Shown: positions 8,471 through 17,920, counted from the first letter of the stretch. The stretch is 64,000 nt of DNA from an uncultured Ruminococcus sp. (GCA_900318825.1 ONMB01000017.1:1-64000); one strand, 5' to 3'. The notes: generated by a model from the letters alone, not told the origin. A program made the numbers and translations.

Positions 8471-11137
8471 ATGAACGATAATAATTTTGATATGCAGCAT
8501 AAGTCCGGTGAGCAGACGCCGCACCGCGATAACGGCAGCCGTCCGCCCTACCCGGAACGCCCCAATGGAGCTCCTCAGCCTTACCGTCAGGTCAGGACCG
8601 CTCCAAGACCGCCAAAAAAGAAAAAGAACAAAGCCCTTGTGATACTCAAGAAGCTCTTTGCAGTAGTGGCTACCACTATGCTCTCACTGCTCCTCGTTAT
8701 CATCATCACAAGCACTATCGTCGCTACCGCTCTGACGGTCTACGTCCTCGACTTTATGGAGGACTCAACAAGCATCACTCTCCAGGACCTCGAAGCCGGA
8801 AGCGATACCCACTTCTACCGTACCGAGATAGATGAGAACGGCGAAGAAAAATTCGTCGAGATACACCGCGTCAAGAACGGCGTTCAGCGTATCCCTGTCT
8901 CTATCGACAGAATACCGCAGCACGTCCGCGACGCCTTCGTTTACACCGAGGACGAGCGTTTCTACACCCACGACGGTGTTGACTACAAGCGTACTTTCTC
9001 AGCATTCGTGAATATGTTCATGCATATCTACGATACCGAACAGGGTGGTTCTACTATCACTCAGCAGCTCATCAAGAATATCACCGGCGACGATGAACAC
9101 TCGCCTCAGCGTAAGATACGCGAGATATTCTCAGCGATGCAGCTCGAAAAAACCTACACCAAGGACGAGATACTTGAAGAATATCTCAACTACATCGGCT
9201 TCGGCGGCGCTGTAAACGGTATCCAGCTCGCTTCACTGAAGTATTTCGGAAAGAATGTCGATGACCTCACTACTCCGGAAGCCGCAGTTCTTGCAGCTAT
9301 CCCCAAGAGCCCTGAGGAATACGGTCCTTTCACCGAATATGTAAACAAGTACGGCGAAAAGGTCAGCGGCCGAGACGTTAACCGCGAGCGTCAGAAGTAC
9401 GTTCTCTACAAGCTCTACGAAAACGGCGCTATCACCTACGACCAGTACCAGGAATACCGCAATACTCCCCTTATCTACACCGACTCCGATGAATACAAGG
9501 CTCTCCACCCCGAAACAACTGCCGAGGAACTCATCGAAAAGGATAAGGTCAACTCATGGGAAGTCGATGCCGTTTATCACGAATTCTTCAGGATCATGAA
9601 GGAAATGTACGATGTTGACGACGACTCAGAAGCCCTCAAGCGCATAAACAAGGGCGGTTATAAGGTCTACACCACCATCGACAAGGAAATGCAGGACTAT
9701 GTAAGTGAGAAGTTCCTTGATCTCAGCAACCTCGTTGACGTTAATTCAGTTGTGAGAGTCGTTGACGCCGACGGCGACGGCGAGCCCGAGGAATTCAAGC
9801 CGCACGTTGGCTTCGTTGCACTCAACTACGACGGAAGCGTCCGCGCTATCGTCGGTCAGTGGGGCGAGAAAAAGGATTCCCTCGTTACAAACTACGCAGA
9901 CTATGAGCCCCGTCCGGTAGGTTCAACTATCAAGCCTGTTGCCGGATATGGCTGCGCTATCGAAAACAATAAGGTACACTGGGGTACTGTGCTTCAGGAT
10001 AAAGCTCCGTATGTTTTTGAAGGAAAGCCCTGGCCTGACAACTACGACGGTACACCGACAGGCGGTTCACACCCCCTCTACTACTTCCTCCAGAACTCTG
10101 TAAATACTGCTTCCGCTCAGCTTGTAAAGATGTGCGGTGAGGAAACTGTTTATAAATTCTGTACCGAAAAGCTCGGTCTGAGAATGGATCCCGATCACGA
10201 TATGAGCCCTTCACCTCTTTCGATCGGTCAGCTCCGTCACGGTCTTACTCTCGAAAACCTCGTAAACGCTTACATTCCTTACGGTAACGAGGGTATTTAC
10301 AGCGAGGCTCACATCATCACAAAGATCGAGGACGCTAACCAGCAGGTCATCTACACCAACGACGGCAATGCCCGCGAAGCTATGGCTCCCGAATCTGCAT
10401 GGGTAATGAACCGTCTCATGAAGACCGTTGTTGACGGCGGTACTGCTTCACGCTTAAAGCTCAATAACAAGGTAGTTGTCGGTAAGACAGGTACTACCGA
10501 GAACTGGTGGGACCTCGCTTTCGTAGGACTCACAAGAGACTTCGTAAGCGGCGTAACGATCGGTTACGATAAGAACATAGAAGGAGTTCAGCTCCCCCAC
10601 TACCTCCAGTCACCATTGCTCTGGTACAATATCATCGGCGAATACGCTGATACTCACTTCAGCAACACTCCCAAGGACTTCGATCCTGTCAAGACAGTCA
10701 TCGAAGCACCTATGTGCTCTTCTTCCGGTATGATAGCAAATCAGGGCTGTCCTCACGGAATAGTCGGCTACTGGAAGCCCGATAACGCTCCTACCTGCAA
10801 CGGCGGTCACTATGTTGCTCCGGCTGCGGGCGAGGGCGACAATAACGGCGGCGAAGGCGGCGGTGACAACGGCGGCGATAATGCCGGCGGCGACAATAAC
10901 GGCGGCGAAGGCGGCGGTGACAACGGCGGCGATAATGCCGGCGGCGACAACGGCGGTGGTGCTGCTGGCGGTGACAACGGTGGCGGTAATGCCGGCGGCG
11001 ACAACGGTGGCGGTGCTGCTGGTGGTGGTGAAGCTGCCGGAGGAAATGCTGGCGGTGACAACGGCGGTGGTGCTGCCGGCGGTGGTGAAGCTGCCGGAGG
11101 AAATGCTGGCGGCGGTGACGCAGGCGGCAATGAATAA
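8471..11137 (+). CDS. Class A penicillin-binding protein (transglycosylase/transpeptidase)
   Basis: About 888-aa bifunctional murein synthase. A Pro-rich cytoplasmic tail precedes one membrane helix (about 58-90). The GT51 transglycosylase has its catalytic Glu in TEDERFYTHDGVD (about 160), then GGSTITQQL and RKIREIFSAMQLEKTYTK. The transpeptidase has STIK (nucleophile Ser485), SVN (near 542) and KTGTTE (near 671). The last ~100 residues are Gly/Asn/Ala/Asp repeats. ATG at 8471 is the best start, although it lacks an adjacent ribosome site; the only strong one (AAAGGAG, 8430-8436) faces an ATG-TGA start-stop at 8449. Confidence 0.93.
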   Translation: MNDNNFDMQHKSGEQTPHRDNGSRPPYPERPNGAPQPYRQVRTAPRPPKKKKNKALVILKKLFAVVATTMLSLLLVIIITSTIVATALTVYVLDFMEDSTSITLQDLEAGSDTHFYRTEIDENGEEKFVEIHRVKNGVQRIPVSIDRIPQHVRDAFVYTEDERFYTHDGVDYKRTFSAFVNMFMHIYDTEQGGSTITQQLIKNITGDDEHSPQRKIREIFSAMQLEKTYTKDEILEEYLNYIGFGGAVNGIQLASLKYFGKNVDDLTTPEAAVLAAIPKSPEEYGPFTEYVNKYGEKVSGRDVNRERQKYVLYKLYENGAITYDQYQEYRNTPLIYTDSDEYKALHPETTAEELIEKDKVNSWEVDAVYHEFFRIMKEMYDVDDDSEALKRINKGGYKVYTTIDKEMQDYVSEKFLDLSNLVDVNSVVRVVDADGDGEPEEFKPHVGFVALNYDGSVRAIVGQWGEKKDSLVTNYADYEPRPVGSTIKPVAGYGCAIENNKVHWGTVLQDKAPYVFEGKPWPDNYDGTPTGGSHPLYYFLQNSVNTASAQLVKMCGEETVYKFCTEKLGLRMDPDHDMSPSPLSIGQLRHGLTLENLVNAYIPYGNEGIYSEAHIITKIEDANQQVIYTNDGNAREAMAPESAWVMNRLMKTVVDGGTASRLKLNNKVVVGKTGTTENWWDLAFVGLTRDFVSGVTIGYDKNIEGVQLPHYLQSPLLWYNIIGEYADTHFSNTPKDFDPVKTVIEAPMCSSSGMIANQGCPHGIVGYWKPDNAPTCNGGHYVAPAAGEGDNNGGEGGGDNGGDNAGGDNNGGEGGGDNGGDNAGGDNGGGAAGGDNGGGNAGGDNGGGAAGGGEAAGGNAGGDNGGGAAGGGEAAGGNAGGGDAGGNE
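10838..11137 (+). repeat. Gly/Asn/Asp-rich repeats in the PBP tail
   Basis: In-frame low-complexity DNA. An identical-looking 54-bp unit (18 residues, beginning DNNGGEGGG) occurs twice in tandem at 10838-10891 and 10892-10945, followed by degenerate GGDNGGGAAGG and GGGEAAGGNAGG blocks. It encodes a flexible extracellular tail and is likely to vary in length by slippage. Confidence 0.85.
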
Positions 11138-11151
11138 TAAAAGGTGATATT

Positions 11152-12267
11152 TTGAACGATACAATGAGACTATGCTGTCCCTGCCACTTCGGGCTGGAAA
11201 GCGTACTGAAATATGAGATCATGAAGATCGGCGGTACTGACCTGAAAGTCAGCGACGGAAAGATCAGCTTTACCGGCGATGCAAACATTCTCGCAAGGGC
11301 AAACCTCTGCCTTTCAACTGCTGAAAGAGTCCTCATCGAGCTCATTGAATTCAGAGCCGAATCCTTCGAGGAACTCTTCCAGGGCGTCAGAGCTATCGAG
11401 CTCGAACGTTATATTGCTCCTACTGACGCATTTCCCGTAAAGGGATACTCGCTGAATTCGGCGCTCCACAGCGTTCCGGACTGCCAGTCTATCATCAAAA
11501 AGGCTGCCGTTGAACGTCTCAAAGCCAAGTACGGCATAAGCTGGTTCGATGAGACCGGTCCGGCTGTACAGATAAAGTTCAGCATTCTCAAGGACATAGT
11601 TACGATATACCTCGATACGAGTGGAACAGGTCTCCACAAGCGCGGTTACAGGCGGAATTCAAACGCCGCTCCGATAAAGGAAACTCTCGCAGCCGGTATC
11701 ATCGACCTCGCAAGAGTACGTCCCGATTCGGTCGTATGCGATCCTTTCTGTGGAAGCGGTACTATCCTCATCGAGTCCGCACTGAGAGCGCTCCGTATCG
11801 CTCCGGGCATCAACAGGCGTTTTGCCGCTGAAAAGTGGTCGTGCTTCAAGCCCGAGATATGGCGCGAGGAACGCAGCCGTGCTATCGAGAACGTTGACCG
11901 TTCCGCTGAATTCCACGGTATCGGCTTCGATATCGACGACGCAGCAGTTGCACTCGCTCTCGACAACGCTCACAAGGCTGGCATCAAGTCCCGCGTGACT
12001 ATCGAACAGGCCGACATCACCTCCTTCCGTCAGCCGGAAAACTCAATAGTTATCTGCAATCCCCCCTACGGTGAAAGACTCCTCGAGCTCCGCGAAGCTG
12101 AGGATATATACAAGAAAATGGGCAAGGTCCTCGGCAAGTGCGGCAGCCGCCAGACCTATGTCATCTCCCCTCACGAGCAGTTTGAGCAGTTCTTCGGTGA
12201 AAAAGCCCGCAAAAGACGTAAGCTCTACAACGGTATGATAAAGTGCCAGCTCTATATGTATTTCTGA
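11152..12267 (+). CDS. THUMP-domain RNA methyltransferase (RlmL N-terminal-like)
   Basis: 371-aa class I SAM-dependent methyltransferase of the RlmL/Trm14 group, expected to make N2-methylguanosine in 23S rRNA or tRNA. An N-terminal ferredoxin-like/THUMP region (about 1-160) precedes the Rossmann domain with DPFCGSGTILIESA (motif I) and the catalytic NPPYGERL (motif IV). The start is TTG at 11152, 5 nt after AAAGGTGA; an ATG lies four codons later. Follows the PBP gene by 14 nt. Confidence 0.88.
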   Translation: MNDTMRLCCPCHFGLESVLKYEIMKIGGTDLKVSDGKISFTGDANILARANLCLSTAERVLIELIEFRAESFEELFQGVRAIELERYIAPTDAFPVKGYSLNSALHSVPDCQSIIKKAAVERLKAKYGISWFDETGPAVQIKFSILKDIVTIYLDTSGTGLHKRGYRRNSNAAPIKETLAAGIIDLARVRPDSVVCDPFCGSGTILIESALRALRIAPGINRRFAAEKWSCFKPEIWREERSRAIENVDRSAEFHGIGFDIDDAAVALALDNAHKAGIKSRVTIEQADITSFRQPENSIVICNPPYGERLLELREAEDIYKKMGKVLGKCGSRQTYVISPHEQFEQFFGEKARKRRKLYNGMIKCQLYMYF

Positions 12268-12275
12268 TGTAAACT

Positions 12276-13517
12276 ATGGATATTATTATTATCGCGATCG
12301 GCTTAGTCCTCATTATACTCATGGTGCTCCTGCTGATGCGCACAGGAAGCAACAAGAATATTAACAAGGAGCTGCAGAAGTTCGCTGAGAGCATCAGAGC
12401 CGGAAATGAAGCTGCTGACCGACAGCTGCGTTCCGAGATAACCTCAAACGTTCAGCTCAGCGTCAAGAACCTCGGCGACGTGCTGAGCAATAATCAGAAG
12501 GCTGCCGGCGACGCTGTCAGCGCACAGCTCGCTTTACTCGAAAACCGCTTCAAAACTCTCGAAAGCCACAACGAGGAAAAGCTCGAGGCTATACGCGCAA
12601 ATATGACCAGACACCTTGCAAGTATGCAGGACGAAAATACCCAAAAGCTCAACGCCATTCAGACCACTGTGAACGAAAAACTCGAGAGCAAAATGAACGA
12701 ATCGTTCAAGCTCGTCAGCGACAGGCTCGAACAGGTCTACAAGGGACTCGGTGAGATGCAGACGATAGCTTCCGGTGTCGGTGACCTCAAAAAGGTCCTC
12801 TCGAACGTCAAGAACCGCGGTATTCTCGGTGAGATACAGCTCGGCGCTATCCTTGAGGACATACTCGCTCCGGAACAGTATGAGCGCGAGATACCCACTA
12901 TCCCCAACAGCACCAACCGCGTTGAATTTGCAATCCGTCTCCCGGGCGCTGATGACGGCAGATGTGTTTACCTCCCGATCGACTCAAAGTTTCCGGGAGA
13001 TACATACACGGCTCTTCAGGACGCCTATGACTCCGGCGATGCAGAGGCTATCAGCAATGCAAAGAAGCAGCTCGCTGCCGTTGTCAGAAAGTGCGCCAAG
13101 GACATTCACGAAAAATACGTTGAACCGCCTTATACCACCAACTTCGGCATAATGTTCCTCCCGTTCGAGGGGCTCTACTCGGAAGTCGTGAACAGCGGTC
13201 TGATCGAAGTACTCCAGCGCGAACACAACATAAATGTTGCAGGTCCTTCAACTATGGCTGCCATGCTAAATTCCCTGCAAATGGGCTTCCAGACGCTTGC
13301 TATCCAGAAGAAGAGCAGTCAGGTATGGGAGATACTCGGCGCCGTCAAGGCTGAATTCCTTACATTCAGCAAGGTCCTCGAAGACACTCAGAAGCATATC
13401 AAAAAGGTCGATGACGATCTCGAAAAGCTCGTCGGAGTCCGCACACGTCAGATAAACCGCAAGCTCAGCAAGATCGAAGCTGCCGAGCTCCCGGACGATC
13501 TGATCTCAGAAGAATAG
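12276..13517 (+). CDS. rmuC: RmuC family protein
   Basis: 413-aa RmuC-like protein. An N-terminal membrane helix (1-23) is followed by a long coiled coil (about 30-165), then the RmuC nuclease-like domain with NVKNRGILGEIQL, YLPIDSKFPGDTY and the C-terminal KKVDDDLEKLVGVRTRQINRKL. RmuC limits DNA inversions at short inverted repeats in E. coli; the biochemical activity is unsettled. Starts 8 nt after the methyltransferase. Confidence 0.92.
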   Translation: MDIIIIAIGLVLIILMVLLLMRTGSNKNINKELQKFAESIRAGNEAADRQLRSEITSNVQLSVKNLGDVLSNNQKAAGDAVSAQLALLENRFKTLESHNEEKLEAIRANMTRHLASMQDENTQKLNAIQTTVNEKLESKMNESFKLVSDRLEQVYKGLGEMQTIASGVGDLKKVLSNVKNRGILGEIQLGAILEDILAPEQYEREIPTIPNSTNRVEFAIRLPGADDGRCVYLPIDSKFPGDTYTALQDAYDSGDAEAISNAKKQLAAVVRKCAKDIHEKYVEPPYTTNFGIMFLPFEGLYSEVVNSGLIEVLQREHNINVAGPSTMAAMLNSLQMGFQTLAIQKKSSQVWEILGAVKAEFLTFSKVLEDTQKHIKKVDDDLEKLVGVRTRQINRKLSKIEAAELPDDLISEE

Positions 13518-13520
13518 CAA

Positions 13521-13543
13521 AAAGCTCCGTTCATCGGAGCTTT
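13521..13543 (+). terminator. Terminator after rmuC
   Basis: Perfect 9-bp stem AAAGCTCCG / CGGAGCTTT with a 5-nt loop; T-rich tail. Confidence 0.82.
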
Positions 13544-13557
13544 ATTTATAACGTATT

Positions 13558-14232
13558 ATGAATATTGGTTTTAAAGAGAAAATACTGCATTTCTTCTTCC
13601 CGACGAGATGTCCGGTATGCGGAGAGTTTATCTGCCCGGAGGAACTCTTCTGCGAGAAATGTGCAGGAAGAATAACCCCTTTTACAAGTGAATTCACGGT
13701 GAAAGGCGCAGACGGTTTCACTGCTGCATTTGTCTATGACGAAAATATCTCGCCGGCAGTTATACAGATGAAGCGCGGTGTATGCGGAAACGCCGACCGC
13801 GCACTCGGTCTGCCGCTTGCAGAAAAGCTCAAAGATAACGGAACCGCTGCAGCTGTGGATATTATAGTACCAGTCCCTATGCACAGAAGTGCCAAACGTG
13901 AACGCGGCTTCAATCAGGCGGAACTGATAGCTGCTGTTATCGGTAAGGAGCTGAATATCCCTGTTGCAGCAGACTGTGCCGTCAAACTGCGCAAAACTGC
14001 CGCTCAGAAGGAGCTCGACCGTATCCACAGAATGAATAATCTCCGGAACGCTTTCAGGATAGTTCGTCCTGAACTCGTCAAAGGCAAAACTGTTCTCGTC
14101 GTTGACGACGTTTGCACTACCGGCAGCACTCTCGCCGAACTTGCTGGCATTCTGCGGAAGGCGGGAGCAGTCAGAATATTCTGTGCCGCTTCTTGCAAAA
14201 CTCCGCTCGTCATGCAGAATGAACAGCAGTAA
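13558..14232 (+). CDS. comF: ComF family phosphoribosyltransferase-like protein
   Basis: 224 aa. An N-terminal zinc finger (CPVCGEFICPEELFCEKC, residues 16-33) precedes a phosphoribosyltransferase-fold domain with the PRPP loop VLVVDDVCTTGST (about 181-193) and the ComF signature RERGFNQAELIA. In B. subtilis ComFC acts in DNA uptake during transformation; in other bacteria homologues (GntX) have unclear roles. No other competence gene is in the window. No good ribosome site precedes the ATG at 13558. Confidence 0.9.
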   Translation: MNIGFKEKILHFFFPTRCPVCGEFICPEELFCEKCAGRITPFTSEFTVKGADGFTAAFVYDENISPAVIQMKRGVCGNADRALGLPLAEKLKDNGTAAAVDIIVPVPMHRSAKRERGFNQAELIAAVIGKELNIPVAADCAVKLRKTAAQKELDRIHRMNNLRNAFRIVRPELVKGKTVLVVDDVCTTGSTLAELAGILRKAGAVRIFCAASCKTPLVMQNEQQ

Positions 14233-14274
14233 CGCACGCAAATGTTTCCGCAGAGCAACAAATTTCCCCTGAAT

Positions 14275-14303
14275 TTGACATTTTCTGAGTTTTGCGCTAT
14301 AAT
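14275..14303 (+). promoter_or_regulatory. Consensus sigma-A promoter of the amidohydrolase gene
   Basis: TTGACA (14275-14280), exactly 17 bp, TATAAT (14298-14303): a complete consensus match, about 28 bp before the start codon. Confidence 0.9.
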
Positions 14304-14330
14304 AGTCTTTGTTATTCAGGAGGTACAGAT

Positions 14331-15140
14331 ATGAAAAAGGATATTTATGAAAAATATGAGATAATCGACGCCCACTCCCACATTTTTCCGGAGAAAATAG
14401 CCGAGATCGCTACTGAGAGCATCGGTAATTTCTACGAAATGCCTATGACAGGCTACGGAGTCAGCGAAAAGCTGATAGAAAGCGGCAAAAAGATCGGCGT
14501 TTCACGCTACCTCGTCTGTTCGACCGCAACTACTCCACACCAGATAAGTGCAATCAACCACTTCATCAGCACTGAGTGTGAGGCACACCCCGAATTCTAC
14601 GGCTTCGGAACTACACACGCCGATTCAGAGAACCTCAACGCTGACATTGAAGAGATCATCTCCCTCGGTCTGCACGGTGTAAAACTACACCCCGATTTTC
14701 AGAAATTCAACGCAGATTCCCCAGAGGCGTACAAGATATATGAGCGCATCGAAGGAAAGCTCCCGCTCCTTATACACTGCGGCGACAACCGCTACGACTT
14801 TTCAGCACCGCACCGCATTGCTAATATCCACAAGGATTTCCCCAAGCTCAAGATACTTGCTGCCCACCTCGGCGGCTATCAGCGCTGGGACGATGCAGAA
14901 AAGCTCCTCGTTGCAAACGATACGCTGAAATTCGATGTCAGCAGCTCGCTCGCGTTTATGTCGCCGGAAAAAGCTGCTCACCTCATACATACCTACGGCA
15001 GTGAAAACTGCTTCTTTGGCTCAGACTTCCCTATGTGGAGTCACGAGGACGAGCTCGAACGCTTCTTTGCTCTCGGTCTGACCGAGGAGGAGAACCGTAT
15101 GATACTCGCCGAGAATTTCAAGCGCTTTCTCGGATTATGA
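14331..15140 (+). CDS. Amidohydrolase (TIM-barrel metal hydrolase, PF04909 type)
   Basis: 269 aa. The metal-binding HSH of strand 1 is IIDAHSHIF (11-19). Later barrel motifs are GVKLHPDFQKFN, LLIHCGDN, KILAAHLGGY and the terminal FGSDFPMW with the catalytic Asp. This is the amidohydrolase-2 family (decarboxylases and hydrolases); substrate unknown. ATG at 14331 follows AGGAGGT. It has its own promoter and terminator. Confidence 0.88.
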   Translation: MKKDIYEKYEIIDAHSHIFPEKIAEIATESIGNFYEMPMTGYGVSEKLIESGKKIGVSRYLVCSTATTPHQISAINHFISTECEAHPEFYGFGTTHADSENLNADIEEIISLGLHGVKLHPDFQKFNADSPEAYKIYERIEGKLPLLIHCGDNRYDFSAPHRIANIHKDFPKLKILAAHLGGYQRWDDAEKLLVANDTLKFDVSSSLAFMSPEKAAHLIHTYGSENCFFGSDFPMWSHEDELERFFALGLTEEENRMILAENFKRFLGL

Positions 15141-15147
15141 TAACAGC

Positions 15148-15172
15148 AAAGCCGCACATCAAGTGCGGCTTT
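15148..15172. terminator. Bidirectional terminator between amidohydrolase and nspC
   Basis: Perfect 10-bp stem AAAGCCGCAC / GTGCGGCTTT, loop ATCAA, T-run on the plus strand and A-run before the stem. It can end both the amidohydrolase and the polyamine operon. Confidence 0.87.
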
Positions 15173-15181
15173 TTCAGCATA

Positions 15182-16321
15182 TTACAGTCTTTCGCGGAAG
15201 TCCTCATAGCCGAATTTTCTCAGCTCTGTGACGCTCCCGTCCTCCCTCAGCAGCATTATCGCCGGCAGCGGCATACCGTTGAAGGTGTTGTTCTTGACCA
15301 TGGAATATATCGCCATATCGCCGAATATCAGCTTATCTCCGACTTTCAGCGGCTCATCGAAGGAATACTCCCCGATAGCGTCACCGGCAAGGCAGGTCTG
15401 TGAGCCAAGACGGTAGGAGTACGCTTTCTCGCCTCTCTCTCCCGAGTCCTTAAGCGGCGGACGGTACGGCATTTCAAGCACGTCCGGCATGTGACAAGCA
15501 GCCGATGTATCCAGTATAGCGATAGGCATATCGTTCTCGATTAGGTCAAGGACCTCCGTTACAAGCCAGCCGGCATTAAGCGCGATCGCTTCTCCGGGTT
15601 CGAGATAGACCTCCAGCCCGTACTTCTCCTGCATACGGCGGATACAGCGTTCAAGGCGCGGTATATCGTAATCTGCACGGGTTATGTGATGACCGCCTCC
15701 GAAGTTCACCCACTCCATATCCGCAAGAATATCGCCGAACCTCTCCTCGACAGCTTCAAGAGTTTTCTCGAGGTCATCGGAATTCTGTTCGCAGAGCGTA
15801 TGGAAGTGCAGTCCGGTAACGCCGCGGAGATCGTCGGTACGGAAATTCTTTCTCGTGATGCCGAGCCGCGACTTCGGTGAACATGGATCGTAAATATCGT
15901 GCCCCTCCTGAGTTGAAAACTCAGGGTTTATGCGCAGTCCGATCTTCTTTCCGGCAGCAAGTACGCGGTCGCGGTACTTATCAAGCTGCGTGAAGGAATT
16001 GAAGATGATGTGTCCGCAGCAGGAGATTATCTCGTCGATCTCACTCTCACGGTAAGCAGCCGAAAAAACGTGATTTTCCCTGCCCATTTCCTCATAGCCC
16101 AGCTTCGCCTCGAAGAGTCCGCTGCAAGCCGTACCTGCGAGGTACTCCCCTATCATCGGGTAGAGGTGATAGCACGAAAAAGCCTTCTGTGCGAGCAGTA
16201 TCTTAGCGCCTGTACGCTCCTGAACTCCGCGGAGTATCTCAAGATTTGTCCTCAGCTGAGCCTCGTCAATGACGTAACACGGCGTCGGCAGCCCGCTGAG
16301 TATATCTCTTTTCCCGTTCAT
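15182..16321 (-). CDS. nspC: Carboxynorspermidine/carboxyspermidine decarboxylase
   Basis: 379-aa PLP enzyme of the alanine-racemase fold, the last step of the aspartate-semialdehyde route: carboxyspermidine (or carboxynorspermidine) to spermidine (norspermidine). The PLP lysine is Lys46 in LLAQKAFSCY; the HFHTLCEQN, FGGGHHIT, EPGEA and substrate-site CHMPDVLE segments match NspC. Last gene of the polyamine operon; its ATG overlaps the ybjQ stop by one base. Partner of the dehydrogenase at 16704-17906. Whether C3 (norspermidine) or C4 (spermidine) products dominate depends on the diamine; speA-speB would supply putrescine. Confidence 0.94.
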   Translation of the reverse strand: MNGKRDILSGLPTPCYVIDEAQLRTNLEILRGVQERTGAKILLAQKAFSCYHLYPMIGEYLAGTACSGLFEAKLGYEEMGRENHVFSAAYRESEIDEIISCCGHIIFNSFTQLDKYRDRVLAAGKKIGLRINPEFSTQEGHDIYDPCSPKSRLGITRKNFRTDDLRGVTGLHFHTLCEQNSDDLEKTLEAVEERFGDILADMEWVNFGGGHHITRADYDIPRLERCIRRMQEKYGLEVYLEPGEAIALNAGWLVTEVLDLIENDMPIAILDTSAACHMPDVLEMPYRPPLKDSGERGEKAYSYRLGSQTCLAGDAIGEYSFDEPLKVGDKLIFGDMAIYSMVKNNTFNGMPLPAIMLLREDGSVTELRKFGYEDFRERL

Positions 16322-16632
16322 CAGACAAACTTTACAGCTGTGCCGTAAGCAACGACCTCAGCAGCTGACTGAGCGACCTCTGAAGAAACGTACCTGAAAC
16401 CAACAACAGCATCGGCACCCATGCTCTGAGCCTGAGCGATCATTCTCTGCTTTGCGATACTGCGGGCTTCGTTCATCATTTCAGTGTAGCCCTTGAGCTC
16501 GCCGCCCACGAGGTTCTTCAGACCTGCCATAAAATCTCTGCCGAAATTCTTTGTCTGTACCGTTGCTCCCTCAGCCATTCCGATGATCTCAAGTGTTTTT
16601 CCTGCGATGTAATCTGTTGTTGTAATGAGCAT
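16321..16632 (-). CDS. YbjQ/UPF0145 family protein
   Basis: 103-aa heavy-metal-binding-like small protein: LITTTDYIAGK...ARSIAKQRMIAQAQSMGADAVVGFRY...GTAVKF is the whole-family pattern, thought to form pentamers; function unknown. Start at 16632 chosen because the family begins at this Met, although a frame of four more residues exists. It sits between the two carboxyspermidine genes. A hairpin (CCGCAGGC 16662-16669 with 16681-16688) lies just upstream without a T-run. Confidence 0.85.
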   Translation of the reverse strand: MLITTTDYIAGKTLEIIGMAEGATVQTKNFGRDFMAGLKNLVGGELKGYTEMMNEARSIAKQRMIAQAQSMGADAVVGFRYVSSEVAQSAAEVVAYGTAVKFV

Positions 16633-16703
16633 TTTATTCACCATTCCTTTTTATACTATTTCCGCAGGCAGCCAAAGACCGCCTGCGGTTAGAAACATTA
16701 TTA

Positions 16704-17906
16704 TCAGTCGACGAGTGTGGGATCGAAGTCCTCTTCCCACGGGAGTCCCCACTTGTTGAGAGCTTCCATGAACGGATCGGGATCGAATTCCTCGATGTTG
16801 TAAACACCAGCCTTTTTCCATGTGCCGGTCATTATCATCATTGCACCGATCATTGCAGGTACGCCTGTTGTGTAGGAGATAGCCTGTGAACCAACCTCCT
16901 TGTAGCACTCCTGATGATCGCAGATGTTGTAGAGGTAGTAGTTCTTATCCTTGCCGTCCTTCTTACCGCGGAAGATACAGCCGATGTTTGTCTTGCCGAC
17001 TGTTCTCGGACCGAGTGAAGCAGGATCCGGAAGAACTGCCTTCAGGAACTGGAGCGGTACTATCTCCTTGCCCTCGTACATTATAGGCTCGATAGAGGTC
17101 ATACCTACGTTCTCAAGGCACTTGAGATGTGTGAGGTAGCTCTGACCGAATGTCATGAAGAAACGGATACGCTTGATGCCCTTGATGTTGAGTGCGAGTG
17201 ACTCGAGCTCCTCGTGGTGAAGAAGGTACATATCCTTCTCGCCTACGCCCTTGAAGTTGTACACGCGCTTGATCTCCATAGGCTCGGTCTCTACCCACTT
17301 GCCGTCCTCGATGTAGCTGCCCTTTGCGGACACCTCACGAATATTTATCTCGGGGTTGAAGTTAGTTGCGAACGGGTAGCCGTGATCGCCGCCGTTGCAG
17401 TCGAGGATATCAATGTAGTTGATCTCATCGAACTGGTGCTTCATTGCATAAGCTGAGAAAACGCCGGTAACGCCGGGATCGAAACCGCTTCCGAGAAGAG
17501 CTGTTATGCCAGCCTTTTCAAATCTCTCGCGGTATGCCCACTGCCACTTGTACTCAAACTTTGCAGTATCGAGCGGCTCATAGTTTGCGGTATCCACATA
17601 GTGAGTCTTGGTTGCGAGACAGGCGTCCATAATTGTGAGATCCTGATAAGGAAGAGCAAGGTTGAGCACAACGTCCGGCTTGTAGCTGTTGATGAGAACA
17701 ACGAGCTCGTCAACATTGTCAGCGTTCACCTGAGCAGTCTCGATGACTGTCTTTGTGGTGGGCTGGAGCTTCTCCTTGAGCGCGTCACACTTGGACTTTG
17801 TACGGCTCGCGATCATTATTCCCTCAAAAACCTCGCTGTTCTGGCAGCACTTGTGGATAGCAACGGAAGCAACTCCTCCGCAGCCGATTATCATACATTT
17901 TCCCAT
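16704..17906 (-). CDS. Carboxyspermidine (carboxynorspermidine) dehydrogenase
   Basis: 400-aa member of the saccharopine dehydrogenase family. It condenses aspartate semialdehyde with putrescine (or diaminopropane) reductively to the carboxy-polyamine that NspC decarboxylates. NAD(P)-binding GCGGVASVAIHKC (9-21) opens the Rossmann fold; ASRTK, the TANYEP loop and GSGFDPGVTGVFSAYA are typical of CASDH rather than lysine-pathway enzymes. Start behind AAGGAGGT. Linkage to nspC makes the assignment firm. Sometimes misnamed saccharopine dehydrogenase or Lys1. Confidence 0.93.
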   Translation of the reverse strand: MGKCMIIGCGGVASVAIHKCCQNSEVFEGIMIASRTKSKCDALKEKLQPTTKTVIETAQVNADNVDELVVLINSYKPDVVLNLALPYQDLTIMDACLATKTHYVDTANYEPLDTAKFEYKWQWAYRERFEKAGITALLGSGFDPGVTGVFSAYAMKHQFDEINYIDILDCNGGDHGYPFATNFNPEINIREVSAKGSYIEDGKWVETEPMEIKRVYNFKGVGEKDMYLLHHEELESLALNIKGIKRIRFFMTFGQSYLTHLKCLENVGMTSIEPIMYEGKEIVPLQFLKAVLPDPASLGPRTVGKTNIGCIFRGKKDGKDKNYYLYNICDHQECYKEVGSQAISYTTGVPAMIGAMMIMTGTWKKAGVYNIEEFDPDPFMEALNKWGLPWEEDFDPTLVD

Positions 17907-17920
17907 TGATTTATACCTCC

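Noticed and set aside
10610-11345. Long minus-strand frames opposite the PBP tail
   Set aside because: Artefacts of a GC-rich repeat; low-complexity products with no ribosome site or family.
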